Origin: Aldrovandia affinis
Taxonomy: Eukaryota > Chordata > Actinopteri > Notacanthiformes > Halosauridae
Length of the DNA stretch: 64,000 bases
Assembly (NCBI GenBank): GCA_029706075.1
Contig: JAINUG010000011.1
Location: forward strand, 9,758,370-9,822,369
Direction: 5' to 3'
The notes beneath the pieces are model-generated. The model was not told where the DNA came from. It searched no databases and saw nothing but the letters and a program-made list of their open reading frames with translations. Below, piece by piece: positions 56,201 through 64,000 of the stretch. Within the stretch, counting starts at the first letter, position 1, and the number at the start of each line of letters is the position of its first letter. Made by a program: the position numbers and the translations under genes.

Positions 56201-57062
56201 TTAATAATGTTGCATTGCGCCCCTATAGGGGATCTGCGGGGTAGGATTACTAACGCTTTGCATGTGCCCACCAGAACTAGGCCCAGGTTGTTCGTCATTT
56301 CTCAGGTAGGGGGGCAACGTTTGCTGACGTTGGGACAATCTATTTTCACGACCAGCTGCTATCTGTCTGGTGGGGGTGTGATAACTACTTACACCATTAG
56401 GTACGTTTTGGTGATTAGTACGGGGTGCTAACGGTGATCTGTGTACAGATGGCGTATTCATCTGTTCACTGGCCTGTTTTTCTAGGGCCAATGATTTCAA
56501 AACAGAACCTAAATCAGACCAATTGATGTCTGCCACTCTAGCGAACTTTCGCAGAACGGGGGCGAGACTACTGTAGTCTCTACTCAGATTGTTAATCTTA
56601 GCAACTAACTCCTGATGTTTATGCTCCAAGTCTACGTGCACTGCAGCTATGTTGATCGTAACTATGTTCTGCACAGTAACTAATACAGAATTGACAGCCT
56701 TGCTAACGATGGACTCTATAACATCGGCAGGTACGCTTGCATAGAAGTTTTTCTTCGGTAGAGCTATGTACATCAGCAACCGTTGTCTGCTGTACTAACG
56801 TGTTAAGGAACGATTCGTCATCATCGGACAAAATCAAAATAGGGGATTTTACCGGGGCGGACTCAGAGGCTATTTGGTGATGATTGACATCTGACGTAGA
56901 AGGTGTCGCCGCTCGTTCCGCTTCTTGTAGCTGAAGATGGTCGCTATGATCCAGGGTCCAGCACTCTCCAAAACCGAACTCCGGCTCACTGGTTTGACCG
57001 CCTAGCACGTCTTCTTCTGCTTCTGGGTTAAAGATGTAAAATGTTACACCCCTTAGGCGCAT
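56201..57062 (-). pseudogene. Unknown Polinton - strand gene, probably one frame broken near 56750
   Basis: Two overlapping minus frames (56703-57062, 119 aa; 56201-56779, 192 aa) look like halves of one gene joined by a frameshift. The N-half has an acidic patch preceded by hydrophobics (SPILILSDDDESF), a classic SUMO-interaction-motif pattern. The C-half has a helical segment (AAVHVDLEHKHQELVAKI) likely to form a coiled coil, then a Pro/Ser/Gln-rich tail. I do not recognise the family. Its start is 28 bp from the Gypsy LTR, so its promoter may have been displaced. Confidence 0.55.
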
Positions 57063-57089
57063 ATATAATATATATATATATATATATAT
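57062..57089. repeat. (TA)n tract at the Gypsy insertion point
   Basis: An AT dinucleotide run immediately before TGTAGCGCCC. Confidence 0.85.
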
Positions 57090-57288
57090 TGTAGCGCCCG
57101 AGTAGGCGCGTGCTATGGCGTCGTCATAGAGGGAGATACCTTTCGCACGCTGGCTCCACCCCGCGCACTGATGGGAACCCCGGGACGGATTCCACAGCTG
57201 ACGGGCGTAAACTAAATTACCCAGACTTTAAAAGAGCGCTCTCACACAAGGGCGCTGTTGGGAGTAGGAACGAGGTAGGAGAGAGAGC

Positions 57289-57366
<78 letters not shown>

Positions 57367-57738
57367 AGAAAAGAGATAGCTAGTTTTTGTTTTGAAATAC
57401 TTTTTTGGACGGATTATTTTTTTGGTTACTGAACAACGGAATTGGACGACAAACGACGCAACGGATTACCCGGAAAGGACAACGACTACGGCGGATCACG
57501 GACAATCCTAAGAAGGGAAGTTTGTGGACAATTGTTTTGTTTGCCATTGACCGACATTCAGTGCCAGTGTTTCCCTGCCACGGAACAGCATTTCCGTATG
57601 CGGAATACTTCCGCCTTTACCTTAATAAACAAGTGTTTACTTGGAACTGTCTCCATTGTCTCCATTATCTACGTTGTACATCGAATAAATTATCGATTAT
57701 TAGCGGAGTGGAAACCCCACACCCTTGGTTTTGCTACA
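57090..57738 (+). repeat. Gypsy 5' LTR
   Basis: Starts TGTAGCGCCC and ends TTGCTACA (TGTAG...CTACA). It contains a (GA)n run and AATAAA-type sequence (aataaattatc near 57685). The PBS-like TGGTGGAGAATGCGGG follows at 57741. Confidence 0.8.
57287..57362. repeat. (GA)n microsatellite within the LTR
   Basis: About 35 GA units, slightly interrupted at the left. It gives a spurious Arg-Glu open frame. Confidence 0.95.
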
Positions 57739-57804
57739 TATGGTGGAGAATGCGGGCAGACTATAACGCTAAATAAAAAATAATTTATTCTGTACAACGT
57801 AGAA

Positions 57805-58560
57805 ATGGAGTCACTACTGGTGAAACAGCTGGAGAAAACTCATGCTGCGCAGCTGGCGCACAACGCAGCGCTGATAGACGAGCATCGACAGCAGACAACG
57901 CTACTGAGACTGGAGGTAGCACGGCTGTCAGCTACCGCAACCCCACGCAGACCAAACCCCAGTGCGTTCCTGGTGAAAATGACCGCAGAGGATGACATCG
58001 AGGCATACCTCCAGACATTTGAGCGAACAGCGACCCGAGAGGGGTGGGCTCCAGAGCAATGGGCCGGACTGCTCGCTCCATTCCTGTCCGGAGTGGCCCA
58101 GCACACGTACCAGATATATAGTACCAGATGCACGACCTGATACGCCTAGCCAAGAACTGGATGACCACGGAACCCACGGCCCTGACGCCCATGGAAAGGT
58201 TTGTAATTGACAAATTTTTGCGCTCCTTACCTTTCGAAGCCAAGAAACTGGCAAGCCAGGCGAACCCCCGGAGCGCCGATGAACTAGTGGCGCTGGTGGA
58301 GGGGTACCAAGCCGCTGTGGAGGTCCTGCGTAGCAGCCGACCCACCCGATCCGAACATGAGAAACCCGAAGCCTCTGTCCGAACACGGGACAGGCCGAAA
58401 CTGGACGGGATGACCGGGGCAAGGTTCAGAGAAGGAACCCGGGCACCGCCCAGCCCTCCAAGGAGACGCCCCTTCATGACAGAAGACCGCCGTGAGTGTT
58501 ATGACTGTGGAGAGGTGGGACACCTCTCCTGGAATTGTCCCAAACGGGACGTGGTGATGC
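57805..58560 (+). pseudogene. Gypsy gag with SCAN-like capsid domain and zinc knuckle, frameshifted
   Basis: The first frame (57805-58140) opens [20 protein letters not shown] with a coiled coil, then [19 protein letters not shown]. After a shift near 58130 the second frame reads [36 protein letters not shown] and ADELVALVEGYQAAVEVL. This is the SCAN-like capsid module of Gmr1-type Gypsy elements; part of the middle seems deleted. A CCHC zinc knuckle follows (CYDCGEVGHLSWNC). It would be the structural polyprotein. The shift makes it non-functional. Confidence 0.8.
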
Positions 58561-58614
58561 GGACCGCATCCACCACAGACACTCCGACGCAAAACCCTGC
58601 GGGCTGCTGCTGTC

Positions 58615-58915
58615 GTGCTGGGCCACCGAGGGGTGCCCGTCGCCCTGACGCCGGTGAGGGCCAACGGCAAGGACACCACCGCCCTGCTCGATTCCGGAAG
58701 CATGGTGACCCTGGTCCGCCCGAATACGCCCGGACGGAACTGCAACCAGAGAAAATGGCCATTTCCTGTATCCATGGGGAGAGCAAGGATTACCCGTAAC
58801 CCTCTTAAAGCTACAGACGACCAAGGGGCAGTACGTGGGGAAAGCCGGGGTCGTTGAGAACCTGCCGGTTCCGGTGCTCCTGGGTCGGGATTGCCCGATA
58901 TTTCCGCAGCTCTGG
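58615..58915 (+). pseudogene. Gypsy retropepsin fragment
   Basis: GKDTTALLDSGSMVTLVRP carries the aspartic protease active site (D-S-G). A shifted frame gives GKAGVVENLPVPVLLGRDCP, the usual C-terminal end of the domain. Several frame changes occur. Confidence 0.75.
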
Positions 58916-59230
58916 ACAGGCATGCAGGGGGAAGAAGGAAGGAGAAAGAAAAGGAGAGGTGGCCAAAAAGGGGAGGCGGCAAGGGCAACCCAAGTTCCCT
59001 CCCGTGGAGAAGGTCAAGAGGTGGAGTTGCCGCTCTCATCGGAGGTGGGGTCCAAATCTGAGGTGGTCGAGGCCGCCAGATTGTGCGGTTTTCAGGGAGC
59101 TGACCCACAACCATCAGCAGAGGAGCCGTCAGAGGACGGCGCTGCCGAGGCAAACCCCGTGGAGGAAGAACCGACATGGGAGGAGATGTTCCAGAACTCC
59201 CACATCGCCAGGCGACAACCGCGCCATTTG

Positions 59231-59371
59231 GAGTTCACGCACTCCTCCGTAACGGTTTTTAAAGTCTAAAGCTATACCTGCTCCCATACGAACATCTGAA
59301 CTTATACAGTGTCCCAGAGCGTTGGTCTCTGGTGATGAGAACAGATCACCTGTGATGTATCTCAGAGACAT
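59231..59371 (-). pseudogene. Macrodomain (TARG1/OARD1-like) gene, truncated after ~47 codons
   Basis: The minus strand from the ATG at 59371 reads MSLRYITGDLFSSPETNAL, then GHCISSDVRMGAGIAL and DFKNRYGGVREL. GDLF, HCIS and the RMGAGIA loop form the ADP-ribose-binding start of TARG1/OARD1-type macrodomains, which remove ADP-ribose from Glu/Asp or deacetylate O-acetyl-ADP-ribose. An upstream in-frame ATG (59404) lies in the TIR. The rest of the domain (usually ~140 residues) is gone; after ~59231 the frame is Gypsy DNA. It is the right-end counterpart of the gene at 28789. Confidence 0.8.
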
Positions 59372-59720
59372 TGTAACCGTGGTTTTGTTTTGCACATAGA
59401 ACACACCATCTCTCTCACCCTTTATTAGCTGACTAAGGCCTCACGTCATAAAGCCCTCCCCAACACAACGTGGTACATGAAACCCAGCCACGCTGAGACA
59501 TCAAGCCTTGGAACACCTGGCGGATCCATCACGTCACACACATACACGCTGACGCTGCGTCTGTAAGCTCTCCACCCCAACTTCCCCCCTTCCTCTTTCT
59601 TGGTTCACACAACGTTCATGGTGGTCATCGGACATCTCCAAAGTACACCTGGAGGCCATCAATCATACAAAGGTCATAAAGGTCATCATGTGACAAAAAA
59701 AGCACCCCCTAACTACTACT
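59365..59720. repeat. Polinton right terminal inverted repeat
   Basis: Reverse complement of 28439-28795; ends ...CCCCCTAACTACTACT. The inner limit falls just inside the macrodomain start codon, mirroring the left end. Confidence 0.95.
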
Positions 59721-59726
59721 GACATC
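59721..59726. repeat. Polinton target site duplication, right (GACATC)
   Basis: Same six bases as 28433-28438. Confidence 0.95.
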
Positions 59727-60670
59727 TCTGCCTGGATGTCCACCCATCACCTGAAGCTGAACCTGGGGAAGACAGCTACTTGTCCTCTCAGTGAAGGGCT
59801 CCCCGATGATTTATGCTTCAATAGTGTCTCCATCCCAGTCTGCCAGGTGTCTTAGAGTGACTCTGGACGACCAGCTGTGCTTCTTGGACCACATTGCAGC
59901 GATCACCCGGACCTGCCGATTCTCCCTCCGTAACATCTGGTGGATCCAACCGTTCCTCACCCAAGAGGCCACACAACTCCTGGTCCAGGCCCTGGTGATC
60001 TCACATCTGGACTACTGCAATTCCTTGCTGGCAGGCCTACTGGCCTGTGCCTTCAAACCACTGCAACTGGTCTGGAATGGCCACACGCTCTGGTGTTCAA
60101 TCAACCCAAGTTCACTCATGTCACCCCTCTACTCAGCTCTCTGCACTGGCTCCCCATCGCAGCACACATCAAATTCAAATCACTACTGCTCCCCACCTAC
60201 TCATCACACTCATCACGCCTCCTCTGGCAAACTGATTGTCCCTTCCCTCTGGGGGCCCGGCAGCCGCTCCTCATGGTCTTGCCTCTTCTCTGTCCTGACC
60301 CCTCGGTGGTGGAACGATCTTCTGCACTCAGTCAGGACCGTGGAATTGCTTGCCATCTTTCGCAAGAGACTCAAAACTCCACTACCACTGAATTCTGTAC
60401 ATCTACACAATTGTCATCACCACTGCTTACATGGTCAATACTGCTTCTTGTAATATGTATCCTTGCTTAAAACTTTCTCCCAAAAAAATAAAAATACATT
60501 TACTAACCTTCTCCTTCCCAGTGTTACAGGTATGGTATGCAGCTGCCAACAATGATGTCTATTGCTGTATTATTGCACTGATCTCTTGCGCGAACATTGA
60601 TTGATCATACCATGTTTTACTACACATCTAGATAAGAGCGTCTGCTAAATGCTTAAAATCTCAATGTAAA
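59721..60670 (+). mobile_element. L2-type LINE, right half, split by the Polinton
   Basis: Continues the interrupted L2: gacatctctgcctggatgtc, then HHLKLNLG. It goes on to SPSQSARCLRVTLDDQLC, TQLLVQALVISHLDYCNSLL, PRWWNDLLHSVRTVE and the 3' UTR. The tail includes atctagataagagcgtctgc near 60630. Frame changes occur near 60050. The gap between the two halves is exactly the Polinton plus one GACATC. Confidence 0.9.
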
Positions 60671-60924
60671 TAGTTGTTGTAGCAAGGTGGCAGGGGTGGC
60701 CATCATGCCAGGTGGTGAGTGGATGAAAGACCAACAAAAAAACGATGGTTCAATACACCAACGGACAATTTATTACCCTTTTTAAACAATTAAAACAAAA
60801 CACAAAGATAAAGCATTAACTCCAAACCGATTCAATAGAGGGAAACAGCAACAAAAAAAACAGCACTTCTGCCTCCATGCCCCAAAACCTTGAGGAAAAA
60901 AACATGCGGAAGACAGCAGCATAG

Positions 60925-62348
60925 ATGCAAATTAAGCTGCCCATAATAAGGCTCAGAAATGAAAATCAATCAATCAGGAACATTGCAAAAACCCTGGGCA
61001 TGCCCAAGTCAACAGTTTGGTTCATCATTAACAAGAAAAAAAACACTGGTGAACTCAATTATGTCAAAAGAAAGGTGAGATTACAGTTTGCTAAAAAGCA
61101 CCTAAAAGAGCCCCAAGAGTTCTGGAACAAAGTATTTTGTGGACAGATGAGACAAAGATTGACATGTACCAGAGTGATGGAAAGAGGAAAATGTGGAGAA
61201 AAAATGGAAATGCCCATGATCCAAAGCATACCTGTGAGGGAGGGTTAAGTGATTGGAGTCAATCGCAGAACCCCGGAGGTATCGATAAGTTAAGCTGTAA
61301 CCCTACAGCCTAACCACAAACTCTGAATAACAGAGAATAGGATAAATAATAACAAAAAGGGGGAAAACAGAAAATATCACCCAACGGGTGATTAAGTGCC
61401 ACAAAGACACAAACATAACGAATAACTGATCCACCGACACCGGGTGTCTGAATGAAATGATAAATGGCTAGAAGAGCCAAATAACCAATGAAAGAAATGA
61501 AACCCGAAACACAGTCCACAGACTGCCTAACCGCAAACCAAACTAACTCAGGGGGAGCGAGTACGTTTCCTAAATCAGGTAACATAAAAGAAGTCCTACA
61601 TTTACTAAATGAGATTTCTTGATTCCTAAAGTAAGTGCTTTCAGTAGTATCTTTAAAAAGACGCTACCACCTTACCGGCTAAATCGTAATGAAGGCTTAC
61701 GATTTCGCACAGAACGAAACCAGGTACGAGAATTTATAGGGAGGTGATTACTAAACGAAACCAGCTGGACACACCTCTCAAGATGGCGCAACACCGCCAT
61801 CTGGTGGTGGTTCAGGGGAACAACCGTGACAATACCACCTTATCCGTGAAACATGGTGGAGGGGGTGTTATGGCTTGGGCCTGTATGGCTGCCAGTGGAA
61901 CGTGCTCACTGGAACGTGCTGGAAAATCCTTGACTGGCCGAGTCAATCACCGGATCTGAATCCAATTGAACATGCATTTCACGTGCTGAAGAGGAGACTG
62001 AAGGCAGAAAGTCCCTGAAACAAGCAGGAACTGAAGATGGCTGCAGTACAGGCCTGGCTGAGCATCAACAGGGAAGATACCCAGCATCTGGTGATGTCTA
62101 TGCGTCCCAGACTTCAAGCAGTCATTGCATGCAAAGGATATGCGACCAAATATGAAAAATTATTACTTCATTCTACATTATGTTAAACTGTCCAATGAAT
62201 TATGGTGCCTGAAAATGGGGGGGACTATGTACAAAAGGTTCTATAATTTCTAAATGGTTCATCCGATATGGATTAATTTCAAAGTGCTAGAGTACAGAAC
62301 CAAAATAACAAAAATGTGTCACTGTCCAATGAATTATGGTGCTCACTG
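60925..62348 (+). mobile_element. Tc1/mariner element, split by a solo LTR
   Basis: The transposase N-terminus is at 60925-61200 (RNIAKTLGMPKSTVWFIINK helix-turn-helix; FAKKHLKEPQEFWNKV). The C-terminus is at 61845-62150 (KHGGGGVMAWACMAASGT; DWPSQSPDLNPIEHAFHVL with the last catalytic Glu/Asp region). A premature TGA follows KAESP, and the middle is damaged. The right end CACTG|TA is at 62344-62350. Inside the right arm a 21-bp direct repeat, ctgtccaatgaattatggtgc in part, occurs at 62188-62208 and 62322-62342, an IR/DR arrangement. The left terminal repeat was not found. Confidence 0.85.
61233..61831 (-). mobile_element. Solo LTR (family 1) in the Tc1 element, target duplication ATACC
   Basis: Starts TGTGAGGGAGGG and ends AACCGTGACA on the + strand. 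ATACC flanks it at 61228-61232 and 61832-61836. It is the inverted relative of the solo LTR at 14038-14786. The Tc1 transposase reading resumes directly after it. Confidence 0.9.
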
Positions 62349-62351
62349 TAT

Positions 62352-62700
62352 GTATGGTCATTGATCATAATGTATGTATGAACGGTCACTAGACTTCTGA
62401 GTACATTTTAACGGTGTCCGTTTTGCTTTTATTTATATGCTTCTAAGTAAATGTATTTTTGTGCTTTCGAAAAACAAAATACTGTATGATGCACATGATA
62501 CATACATTTTGGAACCAGCAATTTCAATTTTATTTTGATACATCTATATTTGTTATTTAATATGTTATTTCATGGTGACCATGAGTGACAGTACGTGTTT
62601 TGAGTTTGTATTAAAGACAAGTCGCTACCACCCCCATTACTACTACTACTTCCAAGTGTTGGAAGAATCGTAACCTATAACAAAAACAGCTATTACCATT
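62352..62700. other. No gene recognised
   Basis: AT-rich spacer between the Tc1 end and a trinucleotide-rich stretch. Nothing coding was seen. Confidence 0.4.
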
Positions 62701-62755
62701 ACTACTAGTAGTAGCCTACTACTACTACTACTAATAATAATAATAATGATAATGC
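62700..62755. repeat. (TAC)n/(TAA)n microsatellite
   Basis: Runs of TAC/CTA followed by TAA triplets, about 170 bp upstream of the gda promoter region. Confidence 0.8.
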
Positions 62756-62944
62756 AAGTTTTCTCATATGTGTGTTCAAAACAAAGCGCTTGCAGAGCTG
62801 CGCGCATCTACAGCTCATAATGGCATTTGGAGAGGCTCCCGCGAAGCGCAGGTGGAGCTTCGCGCCGCTCTTTCACAGGCGCACGCGTTCCTGTGCTTCC
62901 TTCTGTGGGCTTGCGCTAAAGAACGGCATGACCGCTCCCCAGTC

Positions 62945-62952
62945 TATATAAA
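62945..62952 (+). promoter_or_regulatory. TATA box of the gda gene (TATATAAA)
   Basis: TATATAAA lies 41 bp upstream of the start codon at 62986, in a GC-richer stretch than its surroundings. This would give a very short 5' UTR of about ten bases if transcription starts ~30 bp downstream. Confidence 0.55.
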
Positions 62953-62985
62953 TCGCGATACGGTTCTTGGAGTTCCACAGTCAAC

Positions 62986-63115
62986 ATGACGAGCTCGAAC
63001 GAGACTGTTGCAGATATTGCCCGGGTCTTCAGAGGAACATTTGTTCACTCGACCCAAAAATGCAGCCCTGGAAATTCTCGAAGATACGGTTCTTGGAGTC
63101 GATACAGAGGGGAGG
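62986..63115 (+). CDS. gda: Guanine deaminase, coding exon 1
   Basis: From the ATG the frame reads MTSSNETVADIARVFRGTF then VHST. IxRVFRGTFVHST is the conserved start of vertebrate guanine deaminase (IFRGTFVHST in mammals), which converts guanine to xanthine. The next stretch matches the family in the +1 frame (ALEILEDTVLGVDTEG), so one base must be extra in the ACCCAAAAAT run at 63052-63061. A GTAAGA splice donor follows at 63116, after an AGG codon, near the position where the mammalian first exon ends. The remaining exons lie beyond the window. The shift sits in a homopolymer and may be a sequencing error; otherwise the gene is broken. Confidence 0.75.
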
Positions 63116-63438
63116 GTAAGATTTATATTTCTAAGACCAATCAGGTACACTAGGATACAGACTAATTAATTGTATACTATTATCTTACAAACATCATTGA
63201 CTGTAAAATCAAGTCAAATACATTAATAATACTATTCTTAAATTAAATCTTCATTGATTCTATTTTAAAGACATATATTTTAGATTTTAAATGATTTTCG
63301 TTCCACAATGGAAAATGAACATATTGGAGTTGGTTCCAGAAGAAAATCGTGTGAATGTGGTTTTCTTGCTAATCCTCGCCACCCTGCAAAGAAGATTATC
63401 TGGTTCCTATTAGTCGGCAAGATATAATGTAATATAAC

Positions 63439-63478
<40 letters not shown>

Positions 63479-64000
63479 AAGAAATATTTAGTAACATTGA
63501 ATCAAACCCTTGCTATACTTCCACAGTTACACATACATTTACTAAATCAGTACTAATTGAAATAATATTTAAGGAGAGATGGACATTGGCGCTTGACTTT
63601 TGTTTCAGTATTTACAGGTGTCAAACTGCGATTATGTTATGTTTTACAACGTCATAGCTGTTTTTACATAACTGTAGAGGTTCGTCGCATTGTATCTTCT
63701 TTCTCGTGTGCGAACTTCGATTGTAGTGAACTAGAAAAAGATCAATAATATTTGCTAAACGATGTGATTCTCGCAAAGAAAGCTACTTAATTCATGTCAG
63801 ACGAAAATCGACCAGATCAAATACGAAAGATAAACTTATTTGTCATTGACACAGAGATTGACACAGTACGTCTATAGATATTGGTCAGAATTCGTGAGAG
63901 AACGACCGGAGCTCTTGGAAAAGAATGGCGTGGAGTAACCAGGCGTACACAGGTTTTGAAATTCGGTTTTGAAATTCTGAGTGGAATTTCGGCCCAACAC
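63116..64000 (+). other. Start of gda intron 1
   Basis: AT-rich, non-coding, with an (AT)n run at about 63442-63475. No second exon was recognised before the window ends. Confidence 0.55.

Larger units (their letters stand above)
57090..59240 (+). mobile_element. Ty3/Gypsy element, 3'-truncated, inserted in the Polinton
   Basis: A 5' LTR, primer-binding site, gag and the start of protease are present; reverse transcriptase, integrase and 3' LTR are missing. The sequence ends abruptly at ~59231-59245 in the Polinton macrodomain gene. Because neither a 3' LTR nor the rest of the macrodomain gene is found, a deletion must have removed both. Confidence 0.85.
28439..59720. mobile_element. Maverick/Polinton (adintovirus-like) element
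   Basis: A 31.3-kb element with ~357-bp terminal inverted repeats starting AG, a 6-bp target duplication, and the hallmark gene set. That set is a retroviral-type integrase, protein-primed family B DNA polymerase, FtsK/HerA-type packaging ATPase, adenain-type cysteine protease, double-jelly-roll major capsid protein and penton-like minor capsid protein. Genes form two inward-facing blocks. Known members are usually 15-20 kb. This one is enlarged by four extra copies of a 3.83-kb segment and by a Gypsy fragment. Such elements replicate by protein priming, integrate by the retroviral-type integrase and are thought able to form virions. Several genes here carry breaks, so this copy as assembled is probably not autonomous. 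Confidence 0.97.

Noticed and set aside
57110-57379. 89-aa frame with a long Arg-Glu tract
   Set aside because: A product of the (GA)n microsatellite inside the Gypsy LTR.
59365-59720. Right TIR as an independent MITE
   Set aside because: It pairs with 28439-28795 and shares one target duplication with it, so it is the end of the large element.

Overview
The window is repeat-rich genomic DNA of a ray-finned fish, probably a teleost. The repeats are fish-type: L2-type LINEs whose 3' tails read like 'tctggataagagcgtctgctaaatg', an RTE-like LINE, tRNA-headed SINEs, hAT MITEs, piggyBac (TTAA) derivatives, Tc1/mariner and pogo relics, and Ty3/Gypsy pieces. The only convincing host gene is at the right edge: the promoter and first coding exon of a guanine deaminase (gda) gene, 62945-63115 (+). 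Nothing here is prokaryotic.

The centrepiece is one Maverick/Polinton (adintovirus-like) element at 28439-59720. It has ~357-bp terminal inverted repeats that begin AGTAGTAGTT and a perfect 6-bp target duplication (GACATC at 28433-28438 and 59721-59726). It landed inside an L2-type LINE whose two halves flank it. The left half runs on the + strand: two unrecognised ORFs, a small ORF with a Bcl-2-like signature (tentative), a retroviral-type integrase with chromodomain (broken), penton-like minor capsid, basic core/lytic-type protein, major capsid protein and adenain-type protease. The right half runs on the - strand: an unrecognised ORF with a SUMO-interaction-like motif, protein-primed family B DNA polymerase with an OTU-like N-terminus, packaging ATPase, a 110-aa hydrophobic-tailed protein and a conserved unknown. 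The two blocks converge at 34780-35061. A macrodomain (TARG1/OARD1-like) gene starts inside the right TIR.

Two events distorted the element. First, a 3.83-kb segment running from inside the conserved unknown gene, through the 110-aa gene and ATPase, to polymerase codon ~481 is present five times head to tail (35478-54618). Copies differ by scattered SNPs and many homopolymer indels. Copies 1, 2 and 4 share a nonsense codon in the polymerase that copies 3 and 5 lack. Second, a Ty3/Gypsy element (5' LTR, SCAN-like gag, zinc knuckle, start of protease) entered near the right end, and a deletion fused its truncated 3' side to the macrodomain gene, leaving only its first ~47 codons. Without the extra copies and the Gypsy piece the element would be about 14 kb.

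Left flank (1-28432): an L2 copy (-), a pogo-like transposase relic with intron, a tRNA-SINE, an RTE-like LINE nested in an L2 tail with an 11-bp target duplication, solo LTRs at 8959-9724 and 14038-14786, a Tc1 relic, a Gypsy pol remnant (16378-18552) carrying a hAT MITE in its RNase H region, two piggyBac deletion derivatives with a palindromic hAT MITE between them, and two more L2 copies. Right flank (59721-64000): the rest of the split L2, a Tc1 element split by a solo LTR, and gda exon 1. Most coding relics outside the Polinton are dead. Several Polinton reading frames look recent, with damage that is partly shared (real) and partly homopolymer-type (possibly assembly error).
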